From Alphaproteobacteria bacterium (lineage in GTDB: Bacteria; Pseudomonadota; Alphaproteobacteria; UBA11136): DNA of 32,799 nt. Positions within the stretch are counted from its first letter, which is position 1; each line of letters starts with the position of its first letter. A program made the position numbers and the translations under genes. The notes beneath the pieces were generated by a model, which saw nothing but the letters and a program-made list of their open reading frames with translations, ran no database searches and had not been told where the DNA came from. Of this stretch, positions 1 through 9,260 are shown one piece after another. The DNA is taken from the NCBI GenBank assembly GCA_030739855.1, contig JASLYJ010000001.1, positions 70,998 to 103,796 of the forward strand, in the 5' to 3' direction.

Positions 1-344
1 TTTTCTGCCGCCACAACCGTAGTCAGGACATATTTCTTTTTTTCCAACTCCTCGCGACGCCAGTTATTACCCTCGAATCCCACGACAAAGAGCGCACCTA
101 GAATCACCAGCACACGCGTCGGCGCGACTACACCCATGGCCTCGACAACAAGATTCAGCAACAGCAAGCCAGCTGCAAGCATAGCCCCGTGACGCCACAT
201 GCGGTGCCAACAGGCCCATAGAACCGTAAACAGCATTGCCGTCCAGCAGAACCCTTCTCTGAGGAATGTGGTTCTTTCCATTTTTTCTTTTTCCAGAGCA
301 AGAAAAGGCGACTGGAGCTTAGTGTGGACTGTGTAGATCTGCAT
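1..344 (-). CDS. DUF2628 family membrane protein, C-terminus truncated by window edge
   Basis: Manual reverse-strand translation from ATG at 344 gives MQIYTVHTKLQSPFLALEKEKMERTTFLREGFCWTAMLFTVLWACWHRMWRHGAMLAAGLLLLNLVVEAMG..., open to the window edge; absent from the ORF track. Resembles the small DUF2628 protein next to his genes in alphaproteobacteria. Confidence 0.75.
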   Translation of the reverse strand, partial: MQIYTVHTKLQSPFLALEKEKMERTTFLREGFCWTAMLFTVLWACWHRMWRHGAMLAAGLLLLNLVVEAMGVVAPTRVLVILGALFVVGFEGNNWRREELEKKKYVLTTVVAAE

Positions 345-405
345 GAGCACTGGTCTCTGACGTATCATTCCTCCGGGTCTGCGTGCCCGAAGGCAGAAGG
401 CGGTG

Positions 406-993
406 CTACAGGCTGCCCTTGGTGGAGGGAATCTCTCCGGCGCGGCGCGGGTCAATCTCCGCGGCCGTGTATAAGGCGCGAGCCAGCCCCTTGAAACTGG
501 ATTCGATGATATGGTGGCTGTTGGTTCCATAGAGATTTTCCACATGCAGCGTGATGCCGGCATTCTGGGCAAAGGCCTGGAACCACTCTTTGAACAACTC
601 AGTATCTATGTCGCCCACCTTTGGTGTGGGAAAACTTACTTTCCATACCAGAAGGGGACGGTTGGATATGTCCAGCGTTACCCGCGTCAGGGTTTCGTCC
701 ATAGGTGAGAGCGCAGAGCCATAACGGCAGATACCCTTGCGATCACCAAGGGCCTGGGAAACGGCCTCACCAAGGGCAATTGCCGTATCCTCTGTGGTGT
801 GATGGAAATCGATATGCAAGTCGCCCTCAGCTTTTACGGTAACATCCATGAGGCTGTGGCGGGCAAGTTGCTCCAGCATATGATCGAGAAAACCGATGCC
901 GGTGGCGATGTCTGAGACGCCGGTTCCATCAACGTTCACAGTGACTAAAATATCGGTTTCTTTGGTCTTGCGCTCTATGGTTGCCTGACGCAT
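406..993 (-). CDS. hisB: Imidazoleglycerol-phosphate dehydratase
   Basis: [34 protein letters not shown] and [19 protein letters not shown] motifs. Start likely at [14 protein letters not shown] (993), not 1050. Confidence 0.95.
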   Translation of the reverse strand: MRQATIERKTKETDILVTVNVDGTGVSDIATGIGFLDHMLEQLARHSLMDVTVKAEGDLHIDFHHTTEDTAIALGEAVSQALGDRKGICRYGSALSPMDETLTRVTLDISNRPLLVWKVSFPTPKVGDIDTELFKEWFQAFAQNAGITLHVENLYGTNSHHIIESSFKGLARALYTAAEIDPRRAGEIPSTKGSL

Positions 994-1096
994 AGGATCG
1001 CTTTCTTTCCGGCATGTAATCAAGGTCTCATACCTAGCAGGATCGGTCATACAGCGCCAGAGATAAGGACTTACGCCTGGAAGAAGAATCTCTTTT

Positions 1097-1693
1097 TCAG
1101 CCTCCCCGCTTCCGTTTCAGCAGCACATAAAGTGCACCGTTCCCGCCATCGCGTGGCTGAGCATGGCAGAAAGTAAGGATCAGGTCACGGTTGACCGGAT
1201 CGTTGAGCCAGTTCGGCACCGCCTCTCGCAGCACGCCCGAGCCACGCCACCCTTTCGCCACACCAGCCCGTTCTCCCTTGCCGGTAATCACCAGAAGACA
1301 CCGCTTTCTCTCGTGGGCAGCTTTTTCTATGAAGGAGTCCAGTGCCTGCCGCGCCTGTGTCTGTTTGAGCCCGTGCAGGTCTAGTTCCCCTTCGATGGGA
1401 AGTTGCCCGCGCCGCAAGCGGTTAGTGGTACGGCGGTCTATCCCAGCTGTCTTGCTGGTTCCCCGTTCGCAAAACACCTTCTCTTTATCCAGAGGTGGTG
1501 AGAGAGACTTTATGGATGGTTTCTTCGATGGGAACGATGATTGGGATTCAGCCTGGGAGGCTTTCTGTTTAGGTTTGGTCTTTCCAGAGCCGGATTTTCC
1601 ATTCTTAAACAAAGGCTTCACATTGTCGGTAATGGTTTTCCAGAGTTGTTGTTCCCTCTCGGAAACAGGTCGTTTGCCGGAGGATCCTGTCAT
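1097..1693 (-). CDS. Smr/MutS2-type domain protein
   Basis: Smr core [21 protein letters not shown]...[31 protein letters not shown]; 4-bp overlap with upstream mltA. Confidence 0.9.
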   Translation of the reverse strand: MTGSSGKRPVSEREQQLWKTITDNVKPLFKNGKSGSGKTKPKQKASQAESQSSFPSKKPSIKSLSPPLDKEKVFCERGTSKTAGIDRRTTNRLRRGQLPIEGELDLHGLKQTQARQALDSFIEKAAHERKRCLLVITGKGERAGVAKGWRGSGVLREAVPNWLNDPVNRDLILTFCHAQPRDGGNGALYVLLKRKRGG

Positions 1694-2937
1694 TGGTCTT
1701 TCTCCCTGGCGCGGGCCATAGGATCGATGCTCTTGGGAAGCAACAGGAAATAGCGTCCCGGTTGGTTCATGAGCCCTGCCTTGTGTTCGGCATCCTCACC
1801 AAACCCCCAGAAAAAATCGCCGCGTACCGGCCCCTGTATAGCACCACCAGTATCCTGAGCTATCACCAGGCGACGCAGGGGACGGCCGTGATCGAAAGAT
1901 CCGGCCATTCCCACGGCAGGCTCCGTGGTGTCAAGCCACAGCGGAACACCCAGGGCCAGAAAAGTGTTGTCAACGGCAAGGGAACGGCCTGGAGCCAATG
2001 ATACCCCATGCGCACCCAGCGGGCCGGTTTCGGGGTTCAGGACTGGAAGCTCGTGGAAGAAGATATAGGAAGGGTTGGTTTCCAGAAGCTTTTCTGCTTT
2101 TTCGGGATGAGTCTTAAGCCAAGAGCGAATGCTTTGCATCGATACTTCCTCGCGCTTCATTTCGCCGTAATCAACGAGTTTGCGCCCGACGGAAACATAG
2201 GAATGGCCGTTCTGTCCGTCATAGCTCACCCGCGTCACACTGCCATCATCAAGGATGACTCGACCCGAACCCTGGATGTGAAGAAAAAACGCATCTACCG
2301 GGTCGTCCACCCAGAGTAGTTCCAGTTTCTTTCCACTGAGAGCACCTTGGTTAATCTGCGAGCGGGACTCGAAGGGAACCAGCTGGCGATCTCTTACACG
2401 CCCGGCGATGCGACGTCCCCACAAGTCATCACGGAACAGCCCAAGATTGACAGTAACGAGATCATTGGGACGGCGATAGAGCGGCACCCGATAGCGTTCA
2501 GAAGGTGTCCGCGAACCGTGAAGTTTTGCTTCATAATAGCCAGTAAAGAGGCCCTCTCTTTCATGGTTATTAGAAACCATATAAGGCTGAAACCAGTGTT
2601 CGAAAAATGCCCGGGTAGCGTTATTGTTGTCTTCTGCAATTTCCTTTGCCGCCATGCATGGCGCCCTCCAGTCGGCAATCGTGCCAAAAGAAATGGCTTG
2701 CTTTCCCACAGACGGCTGGTTGCGATAAAAGGGCTCGGCATCCTGTCGAGATTTAAGAGTAGTGCAGGAACGCAGGAATGCCGGAACCGCCGCCCAAAGG
2801 ATATCCTCTCCCCATCCTGGAAGCCTAGAAAACGACGCGGGGCTGAGGATGAGACGGTCGGGAAGGGGCTGGGAGGGAGGACAGGCTGTCAGAACTAAGG
2901 AAACAAAGACGGCAAGAACACCCGCAAAACCCCGCAT
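1690..2937 (-). CDS. mltA: Membrane-bound lytic murein transglycosylase A
   Basis: LFTGYYEAKLHGS, FLHIQGSGRVILDDG and IAQDTGGAIQGPVRGDFFWGFG motifs; lipoprotein-like N-terminus. Confidence 0.92.
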   Translation of the reverse strand: MRGFAGVLAVFVSLVLTACPPSQPLPDRLILSPASFSRLPGWGEDILWAAVPAFLRSCTTLKSRQDAEPFYRNQPSVGKQAISFGTIADWRAPCMAAKEIAEDNNNATRAFFEHWFQPYMVSNNHEREGLFTGYYEAKLHGSRTPSERYRVPLYRRPNDLVTVNLGLFRDDLWGRRIAGRVRDRQLVPFESRSQINQGALSGKKLELLWVDDPVDAFFLHIQGSGRVILDDGSVTRVSYDGQNGHSYVSVGRKLVDYGEMKREEVSMQSIRSWLKTHPEKAEKLLETNPSYIFFHELPVLNPETGPLGAHGVSLAPGRSLAVDNTFLALGVPLWLDTTEPAVGMAGSFDHGRPLRRLVIAQDTGGAIQGPVRGDFFWGFGEDAEHKAGLMNQPGRYFLLLPKSIDPMARAREKDQ

Positions 2938-2941
2938 TACA

Positions 2942-3661
2942 TTAATTCTGGCTGCGTGTTTCCACTAGGGTCCAATTGGGATCGTGGGAACGAAGATTTC
3001 GCGAAAACATCCAGATATCTACCATCTGAACAATGTGTTCCTGGTCGCCGCTGATGATTTCCCCTTCGGTGTTTCGGGTAACGCTGATCTGATCGGATAT
3101 GAATTTAACGGTTAGGGTAGCGGTGTGTTCGCGAAGGCTAGCTTCGAGAATCTCCGCATTGTTAAGGCTTACTAGAGTGCTTTCAAGAATTTCCCCGGAT
3201 TCCTCCCGTTTCCTGATAGCCAACATGAAATCGTCATAAACCTCGTCACTAAGAAGGGGGCGAAGGGTGGGCTTGTCCCCAGCGGCAAAGGCTTCAAGAA
3301 TCATCTCAAAAGCCGCTGCCGCTCCCTTCAGGACATTATCGATATCAAAGTTTTTGTCGGCAATCTGGATGTCTCTAAGCCCGATGATGGTCTCTTTTTC
3401 ATCAGTTCGTTGTAATTCTTCATCTTTCCTGGCCATATCTTGTTTAGAAGAGGGGTCTCCGTCGGTAGTTTTATAGTCACTTCCGGAAAGCTGGATGATG
3501 TCGTCGCTTTGTTTCTCTTTATCCACTATGTCGCGACCAAAAATTTCGGGCGGGGGTTTTTCATGGCCAGTGCGCCGACCTAGGGCCTTACGCAACTGCA
3601 TGACCAGGAACGCCGCCACTAAGCCCAGAAACAGAATGTCAAACGGAAAGCCGTCGCTCAT
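2942..3661 (-). CDS. Tim44/TimA-domain protein
   Basis: N-terminal TM then a Tim44-like domain (AAAAFEMILEAFAAGDKPTLRPLLSDEVYDDF...VDIWMFSRNLRSHDPNWTLVET); conserved position next to mltA and fxsA/secB. Confidence 0.88.
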   Translation of the reverse strand: MSDGFPFDILFLGLVAAFLVMQLRKALGRRTGHEKPPPEIFGRDIVDKEKQSDDIIQLSGSDYKTTDGDPSSKQDMARKDEELQRTDEKETIIGLRDIQIADKNFDIDNVLKGAAAAFEMILEAFAAGDKPTLRPLLSDEVYDDFMLAIRKREESGEILESTLVSLNNAEILEASLREHTATLTVKFISDQISVTRNTEGEIISGDQEHIVQMVDIWMFSRNLRSHDPNWTLVETRSQN

Positions 3662-3858
3662 AATTGTGTCTTCCCGACAGCTGTTGTCCTCTAGAATGTT
3701 GTCTGGTTTTCAAAAAGTCCTGTTCTTCGGCCAACGGCCCATTGACCCGCAATTGCGTCCGAAGAAATGATTATGATATCCGTTGGCTTTAGGTGTCCTT
3801 TGAAAACACGTACGCATTCTCCCTTCCTAGATAAGCCGTTGGCGGAAAAAGAGCAAGT

Positions 3859-4479
3859 ATGGCTTTCTTAATTCTCTTTGCTTTCCTGTTCCTTCCGTTG
3901 GTGGAAATTACCTTATTTATACTTGTGGGTGATATTCTAGGTCTAGGAGCGACCATAGGGCTGATTGTCCTGACCATGTTAGGCGGTGCGTGGCTATTGC
4001 GCCATTTGGGATTCACGGCCTTGCGGCGTCTGCGGGCGGATCTTGCCAGGCAGGAATATCCCGGGGTGGAGCTTTTCAACACCGTTTGCTTTTTCACCGC
4101 CGCCGTGCTTTTGATCCTTCCTGGATTCTTTACAGACATACTGGGATTTCTGCTTTTTATTCCCGGTCCCAGGAATGTTCTGAGGCGGACGCTTCTTCGC
4201 TATCTCGTTTCATCGGGTGTTGTCTTCGTACAAGATGATGTCTCCTTCCACAATGGGAATGGCGGGCACTCGTCTGGCGTCTTTGATGACGACGATCCCG
4301 GAAGGCGGCATCCCCCCGGTGGGGACCACATCATCGAAGGTGAATTCAAGGATCTGACCTCTCAACGAAAGAGGCCGGACACAGATGCCCCGTCCCTGAC
4401 CAATGCACGAGATCAAGACAGAAATGGGGAAGAATCCATCGAACATTCTGACAATGACGAAAAGCCGCCTTCTTTTTGA
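3859..4479 (+). CDS. fxsA: FxsA family membrane protein
   Basis: FLFLPLVEITLFILVGDILGLGATIGLIVLTMLGGAWLLR...LPGFFTDILGFLLFIPGPRNVLRR; syntenic with secB. Confidence 0.88.
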   Translation: MAFLILFAFLFLPLVEITLFILVGDILGLGATIGLIVLTMLGGAWLLRHLGFTALRRLRADLARQEYPGVELFNTVCFFTAAVLLILPGFFTDILGFLLFIPGPRNVLRRTLLRYLVSSGVVFVQDDVSFHNGNGGHSSGVFDDDDPGRRHPPGGDHIIEGEFKDLTSQRKRPDTDAPSLTNARDQDRNGEESIEHSDNDEKPPSF

Positions 4480-4645
4480 GCCTTCCTACGGGATTCAAGG
4501 TTGGCTGCAAAGAAGCACCACGCGTTGTTGTCCCCGACCCGGTTGCCAGGAACGGTGTTCCATGCTAGCCACAGAGAACTTTTTACGATCGGGACGTGGC
4601 TGGCGCAGCGGTCCGATTCTTGCCCCCCAGCCGGGAGTGTTTTTC

Positions 4646-5182
4646 ATGACAGACAAAAAACCCAAAGCCAAGGACCAGACAAATGGTGGGGGAGATGGAA
4701 AAATATCCGTTGAAGGTACCAACCAAGAGCTGAGAAGCCTTCCCATCACTATTCACGCCCAGTATCTGAAGGATTTGTCCTTCGAGTGTCCCAATTCTCC
4801 GGCGGTACTGATCAAGCAAGAACAGCCTCCCGAAATCAATGTGGACCTGAAGGTAAATGCCGAACCCGTGGCTGACTTTAAGGAAAACAGCTACGAAGTC
4901 TCTGTCATTATCGTTATCAAGGCCGAGTCCGCAGACGGCACCGCCTTTATTTCCGATTTGACCTATGCCGGTCTTTTCACCATTGAGGGCGTACCCGAAG
5001 ACTCTCTTGAGCCGGTTCTTCTGATTGAATGCCCGCGCCTTCTTTTTCCCTTCATCCGGGCCCTTATCGGCCAGGCCACCCGTGACGCCGGGTTCCCGCC
5101 GCTGATGCTCAATCCCTTTGATTTTGCGGATCTCTACCGGCGTAACAAGGCCGCTGCCCAGCCGGCAGCGGGCAATGCTTAG
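4646..5182 (+). CDS. secB: Protein-export chaperone SecB
   Basis: ITIHAQYLKDLSFECPNSP, ECPRLLFPFIRALIGQATRDAGFPPLMLNPFDFADLY. Start reassigned to MTDKKPKAKD at 4646; the ORF-track extension to 4403 overlaps fxsA. Confidence 0.95.
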   Translation: MTDKKPKAKDQTNGGGDGKISVEGTNQELRSLPITIHAQYLKDLSFECPNSPAVLIKQEQPPEINVDLKVNAEPVADFKENSYEVSVIIVIKAESADGTAFISDLTYAGLFTIEGVPEDSLEPVLLIECPRLLFPFIRALIGQATRDAGFPPLMLNPFDFADLYRRNKAAAQPAAGNA

Positions 5183-5241
5183 GTGCGGTTCGCGAATTCT
5201 TGTAATAACAAGAGAAAAAAGTCGTTCTTAGTGTTTACCCC

Positions 5242-5952
5242 TTATTGATTCCAAAGGGGGGTCTCCAAAAGCGCGAGCATTTCCTCATGGGCCGTCAGTT
5301 CCTCGGCTCTGGGAGCATGGGGGCGTGGCGACCTTACGGAAGCAAGAGAAGGGGGCGAAGTCTGGTCGCTCTTAGTGGGTGGTGTTTCTTCTTCCGCGTT
5401 CATAGCCACTTTGTTTTCGCCCCCCAAAACCAAGTCGTGCTGGTGGCCGCCGATTAGTTCCAGGTAGATTTTAGCCAGAAGTTGGGAATCAAGGAGAGCG
5501 CCGTGTTTTTCTCGAGCGCTGAAATCAATTCCAAGACGGCGGCACAGAGCATCTAAGCTTGCCGGAGCACCCGGAAACTTCCTGCGTGCGAGAATCAACG
5601 TGTCGATGGCGCGATTCTCAGAAATTTTCGGCCGTCCACAGGCCACCAGTTCGACGTTGAGAAACTCAAGGTCGAAAGCGGCATTGTGGATAATGAGGGG
5701 GTCGTCCCCGACAAAGGCCAGGAAAGTGTCTGCCACCGCACTGAAAATGGGATGGCCGGAAAGAAATTTTTCCGACAAGCCGTGAATTTCATAGGCTTGT
5801 GTCGGTACGTCTCGTTCGGGGTTTATATAAACGTGAAATTCCTCGCCGGTTGGAAGATGATTGATGAGTTCGATACAGCCGATTTCCACCACACGGTCCC
5901 CTTTAGCGGGGTCCAGTCCCGTGGTTTCAGTGTCCAGAACGATTTCACGCAT
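5242..5952 (-). CDS. dnaQ: DNA polymerase III epsilon subunit
   Basis: MREIVLDTETTGLDPAKGDRVVEIGCIEL, IHNAAFDLEFLN, KHGALLDSQLLAKIYLEL. Confidence 0.95.
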   Translation of the reverse strand: MREIVLDTETTGLDPAKGDRVVEIGCIELINHLPTGEEFHVYINPERDVPTQAYEIHGLSEKFLSGHPIFSAVADTFLAFVGDDPLIIHNAAFDLEFLNVELVACGRPKISENRAIDTLILARRKFPGAPASLDALCRRLGIDFSAREKHGALLDSQLLAKIYLELIGGHQHDLVLGGENKVAMNAEEETPPTKSDQTSPPSLASVRSPRPHAPRAEELTAHEEMLALLETPLWNQ

Positions 5953-5973
5953 AGGTCAAAGACTCTCATATTT

Positions 5974-6570
5974 TCATCGGATCAGTCTGACCACCCGGCG
6001 CAGCTGACGCAAGGTACATCCGCGATCAAGGCCCGTCTGAACGATAAAATCAGCACGGCCTCTCTTTTCTCTGTCAGGCATTTGGCGAGAAAGGATAGTC
6101 GCCAGTCGACCCCGGGTCATGCCGGGACGGCGAAGGGCCCGCCTCTCCTGAATGAACGACGGCGCTGTCACCAGAACTGTAGTGTGAAGATGGTCCTCAG
6201 CGCCTGTTTCAAAAAGGAGGGGAATATCAAGGAAGACAAGTCTCTCCCGCCGCATTGCCATGCACAGGAGAAACGTGGCCTCAGAATCATGCACCAGGGG
6301 GTGAATTAAGGATTCTAGTTGGTCTAACAATGCGAAGTTATTGAATACGCAATCTCCCAGGGCCGATTTGTCGACTTGGTCGTTCTTGACGACTTCGGGC
6401 ACGACTCCAGAAAAAGCTTTTTTTATAAGAGGAACTGCCTCGCCTCCTGTCTTCATCATCTGACCAACAGCCTGATCGGCCTCATGCACGGGACAGCCCA
6501 GACAACGAAGAGTCGTTGCTGCCGTGGACTTACCCATACCGATGGACCCAGTCAGTCCGGCAATAATCAT
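5974..6570 (-). CDS. coaE: Dephospho-CoA kinase
   Basis: IAGLTGSIGMGKSTAATTLRCLGCPVHEADQAV; LDIPLLFETGAE. Confidence 0.95.
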   Translation of the reverse strand: MIIAGLTGSIGMGKSTAATTLRCLGCPVHEADQAVGQMMKTGGEAVPLIKKAFSGVVPEVVKNDQVDKSALGDCVFNNFALLDQLESLIHPLVHDSEATFLLCMAMRRERLVFLDIPLLFETGAEDHLHTTVLVTAPSFIQERRALRRPGMTRGRLATILSRQMPDREKRGRADFIVQTGLDRGCTLRQLRRVVRLIR

Positions 6571-7436
6571 GTCGCCCCTCTCTCGCGGAGGTCGGCCTCT
6601 AAAACCGCACGCAGTTCCTCGCTGATTTCAGGTGAGATCCCGAACCACGCCTCGAAAGCTGGTCTGGCCTGGTGAATAAGCATGCCCAGTCCGTCCACCA
6701 CAGGATTGCCACGCGTCTGTGCTGCGCGCAGCAAGGGGGTTTCCAGCGGTGCGTAAACAATGTCGTATACTATGGTCGTTGCAGGAAGACGTTCCAGGGA
6801 CAGCTCCAACGGTAGATGGCCGGCCATCCCCAAGGAGGTGCCATTGACTAAAAGCGCAGCCTCGGCCAGGGCGGTTTCCCTGTTTTTCCAGGAGACGGGA
6901 ACAATGGAGGAGCTAAAAATCTGCATTAGCTCTTGGATTTTTTCTTCTGTGCGGTTTACGAGCCGTATTTCCTTGACGCCTTCTTCCAGAAGACCCGCGC
7001 AGACCGCCCGCGCCGCACCGCCCGCACCAAGAACCACCGCGGGACCCTCTGGACTCCATTGAGGTGCTTGTTCCTTCAGGTTTTCCACAAAACCGGTGAC
7101 GTCTGTATTGCGCCCCTCTATTGTGCCGTCGGAATGAAAGATTACGGTATTGACGGCACCTATGCGCCGTGTCGTTCCGGACGCTGTGCCCCCCATTGTC
7201 ATTATGGCCTCAAGGGCGGTCTGTTTGTGAGGAACGGTGATGTTAACACCCGAAAAGCCCCGTTCGGGTAATTCCGCGAACGTTTGGGAGAATGCTTCCG
7301 GCGCCACCGCTAAAGCTACATAGTCACCATCAATCCCGTACTGTTTTAGCCAAAATCTATGAAGCAGCGGCGAACACGAATGGGTAATGGGCCATCCTAG
7401 CACACCAACATGCACGGATTTTTCCGTAGCCATCAT
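6567..7436 (-). CDS. aroE: Shikimate dehydrogenase
   Basis: VLGWPITHSCSPLLHRFWLKQYGI, GVNITVPHKQ, VLGAGGAARAV; 4-bp overlaps with coaE and maf. Confidence 0.95.
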   Translation of the reverse strand: MMATEKSVHVGVLGWPITHSCSPLLHRFWLKQYGIDGDYVALAVAPEAFSQTFAELPERGFSGVNITVPHKQTALEAIMTMGGTASGTTRRIGAVNTVIFHSDGTIEGRNTDVTGFVENLKEQAPQWSPEGPAVVLGAGGAARAVCAGLLEEGVKEIRLVNRTEEKIQELMQIFSSSIVPVSWKNRETALAEAALLVNGTSLGMAGHLPLELSLERLPATTIVYDIVYAPLETPLLRAAQTRGNPVVDGLGMLIHQARPAFEAWFGISPEISEELRAVLEADLRERGAT

Positions 7437-8038
7437 GTCTCCAAGATTCCCTGTGAGCGGAAAAATTCCAAAAGAGGAAAAAGCGGAAGGCCCAGTGTGG
7501 TGAAAAAATCCCCCTCCACCGAGAGAAAAAGCTGACTCCCCAGTCCTTCAAGCTGGTAAAGCCCTGTGATGCAAAGATTTTTCTCTCCTTGAGTTTGCAG
7601 ATAGAAATCCATGAAATCTGCGCTCAAGATTCGCATAGATAGAAACGCTCGGTCGCTATAGGTCCAGATCACCTGGTCGTCGCACGCGATGCTGACGGCG
7701 CTTATTAGGCTATGTGTTTTTCCACTTAAATCCCTGAGTTGCCGCCACGCCTCAGCCACATCCCGTGGTTTGTCAAACCTTCGCCCCTCGCATTCGAGAA
7801 TTTGGTCGGCGCCGATCACCAGCAGGCCGGGATTGTTTTCCGCAACATCACAGGCCTTGGCCTTGGCCAAAGCCAGGGGAAGGGCGTCCCCATCCATGCC
7901 ATCGGCTGTCAGTTTCTTCTTGAGTTTTTCTTCGTCCAGCAGGGGCTTGATTGTTTCAAACGCTATGCCAGCATTAGCGAGTATTTTTCTCCTAGTCTCG
8001 CTGGAAGAGGCCAGTGCCATCGGACGTAAAACAGCCAT
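7433..8038 (-). CDS. maf: Maf family nucleoside triphosphate pyrophosphatase
   Basis: LASSSETRRKILANAGIAFE, VIGADQILECEGRRFDKP, ITGLYQLEGLGSQLFLSVEGDFFTTLGLPL. Confidence 0.93.
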   Translation of the reverse strand: MAVLRPMALASSSETRRKILANAGIAFETIKPLLDEEKLKKKLTADGMDGDALPLALAKAKACDVAENNPGLLVIGADQILECEGRRFDKPRDVAEAWRQLRDLSGKTHSLISAVSIACDDQVIWTYSDRAFLSMRILSADFMDFYLQTQGEKNLCITGLYQLEGLGSQLFLSVEGDFFTTLGLPLFPLLEFFRSQGILET

Positions 8039-8040
8039 CC

Positions 8041-8859
8041 TCAGGGGTTACCCTCCCGACGCTGAGTATGATGCTGAAGAACAATGGTAGCTATCTCCTC
8101 TATAGATTTACGCGTACCGTCAATGACCGGCCAACGATAGCGAGTAAAAATTTTTTGAGCGTTAACTATTTCCTTATGGACCGTCTCGATATCCGCATAG
8201 TCCGTTTCTTGATCTTGATTTAGAACATCAAGACGGTTCTTTCTAACCAGCGCGAGATGTTTTGGGTTTTTGGTCATTCCAATAATCAAGGGGGCTTTGA
8301 CCTTGAAAAGTTCTGGTGGTAGAGGATAGCCGGGGACCAAAGGAACATTAGCCGCGCTGATTCCTCGGTTGGCGAGATAAAGACAGGTGGGTGTTTTCGA
8401 GGTTCGGGAAACACCGACGAGGATTACGTCAGCTTTATCAAGGTCGGCGACGGATTGACCGTCATCATGGGCCAACACATAATTCATGGCCTCGATACGA
8501 TGGAAATATTGCGCATCCAGAATGTGTTGGTGTCCTGGTTTTCGCTGGCTTTTTAGGCCGAAAAACTTACTCATAGCGGTGATGATAGGGTCCAGCGCTG
8601 AGAGACAGGGAATATCGAGATCTATACATGTTTTTTCGAGGTGTTGCTGAAGTTGCCGGTTCACTACGGTGTAGAGAACCAAGCCGGGCTTTTTTTTAAC
8701 CTCCTTAATGACTTTGCTAAGCTCGCTTTTTGTCCTCACCAAATTCCACACGTGTTCTTTGGGTTCCACGCTTGGAAACTGGACAATACACGCACGCGCA
8801 AGTTTACCAACGGTTTCGCCCGTAGCATCAGATATCAGGTGAAGGTGAAGCGTCTCCAT
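8041..8859 (-). CDS. ppsR: PEP synthase regulatory protein / bifunctional kinase-pyrophosphorylase (DUF299)
   Basis: LHLISDATGETVGKLARACIVQFP, VDLDKADVILVGVSRTSKTPTCLYLANRG, VPLVPGYPLPPELF; the RP001/CC0001-type neighbour of alphaproteobacterial oriC. Confidence 0.93.
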   Translation of the reverse strand: METLHLHLISDATGETVGKLARACIVQFPSVEPKEHVWNLVRTKSELSKVIKEVKKKPGLVLYTVVNRQLQQHLEKTCIDLDIPCLSALDPIITAMSKFFGLKSQRKPGHQHILDAQYFHRIEAMNYVLAHDDGQSVADLDKADVILVGVSRTSKTPTCLYLANRGISAANVPLVPGYPLPPELFKVKAPLIIGMTKNPKHLALVRKNRLDVLNQDQETDYADIETVHKEIVNAQKIFTRYRWPVIDGTRKSIEEIATIVLQHHTQRREGNP

Positions 8860-9260
8860 GGCAAATAACGTCTGTTAGTGGTTTGTGAAAGGTGGGGGTA
8901 ATCGGATTTAAATAAGATCCTGCTGTACATTTTCCCCGTAAGAAAATTTTTTCCTATTATTAATCCCAAAAATAAAACACACGTTTTAATTTCAATAATA
9001 TCCTTAATATCTTCATTCGATTCCTTTTTTTCCCACATAATTCACTTTTTTAAGACTATTCGAATATACTCTATTCCCTTGTTTTACACCATAAAGTGGC
9101 ATTTTATTCCCATCAATTTCAATATCATCTCTATTACTCTATATCGAGAGTATGAAATGTGGAAAAGTCAAAATCCCCAGTTTCCACAGGGATTCACTAC
9201 TACAACTATTTTTCTTTTAATTTATTTATTGTTTATATAGCTCAGTATAAAACGATCTTT
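8860..9260. other. oriC: Putative chromosomal replication origin region (oriC)
   Basis: About 400-bp AT-rich non-coding gap between divergent ppsR and hemE; DnaA-box-like sites TGTGGAAAA (9158-9166), GTTTCCACA (9180-9188) and TTTTACACC (9082-9090); long A/T tracts 8940-9060. The location matches the known Caulobacter/Rickettsia origin locus. Confidence 0.72.
9158..9188. repeat. Inverted pair of DnaA-box-like motifs
   Basis: TGTGGAAA (9158-9165) and TTTCCACA (9181-9188) form a perfect 8-bp inverted repeat with a 15-nt spacer, just upstream of the hemE start. Confidence 0.6.

Noticed and set aside
2347-2898. 183-aa plus-strand ORF opposite mltA
   Set aside because: Antisense shadow of a conserved gene; no domain-like sequence.
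3789-4139. 116-aa minus-strand ORF opposite fxsA
   Set aside because: Antisense to a clear FxsA coding sequence; no recognisable domain.
5198-5213. Hairpin TCTTGT-AATA-ACAAGA between secB and dnaQ as a terminator
   Set aside because: Followed on the plus strand by A residues rather than T, and on the minus strand the T-run lies 5' of the stem; not a convincing intrinsic terminator for either gene.
5685-5693. Perfect DnaA box TGTGGATAA
   Set aside because: Lies inside dnaQ where it encodes the conserved L-I-H-N-A motif (TTATCCACAATGCC on the coding strand); most likely coincidental.
8860-9260. CtrA sites (TTAA-N7-TTAA) in the putative origin
   Set aside because: Several TTAA half-sites occur but none with N7 spacing; expected in AT-rich DNA.
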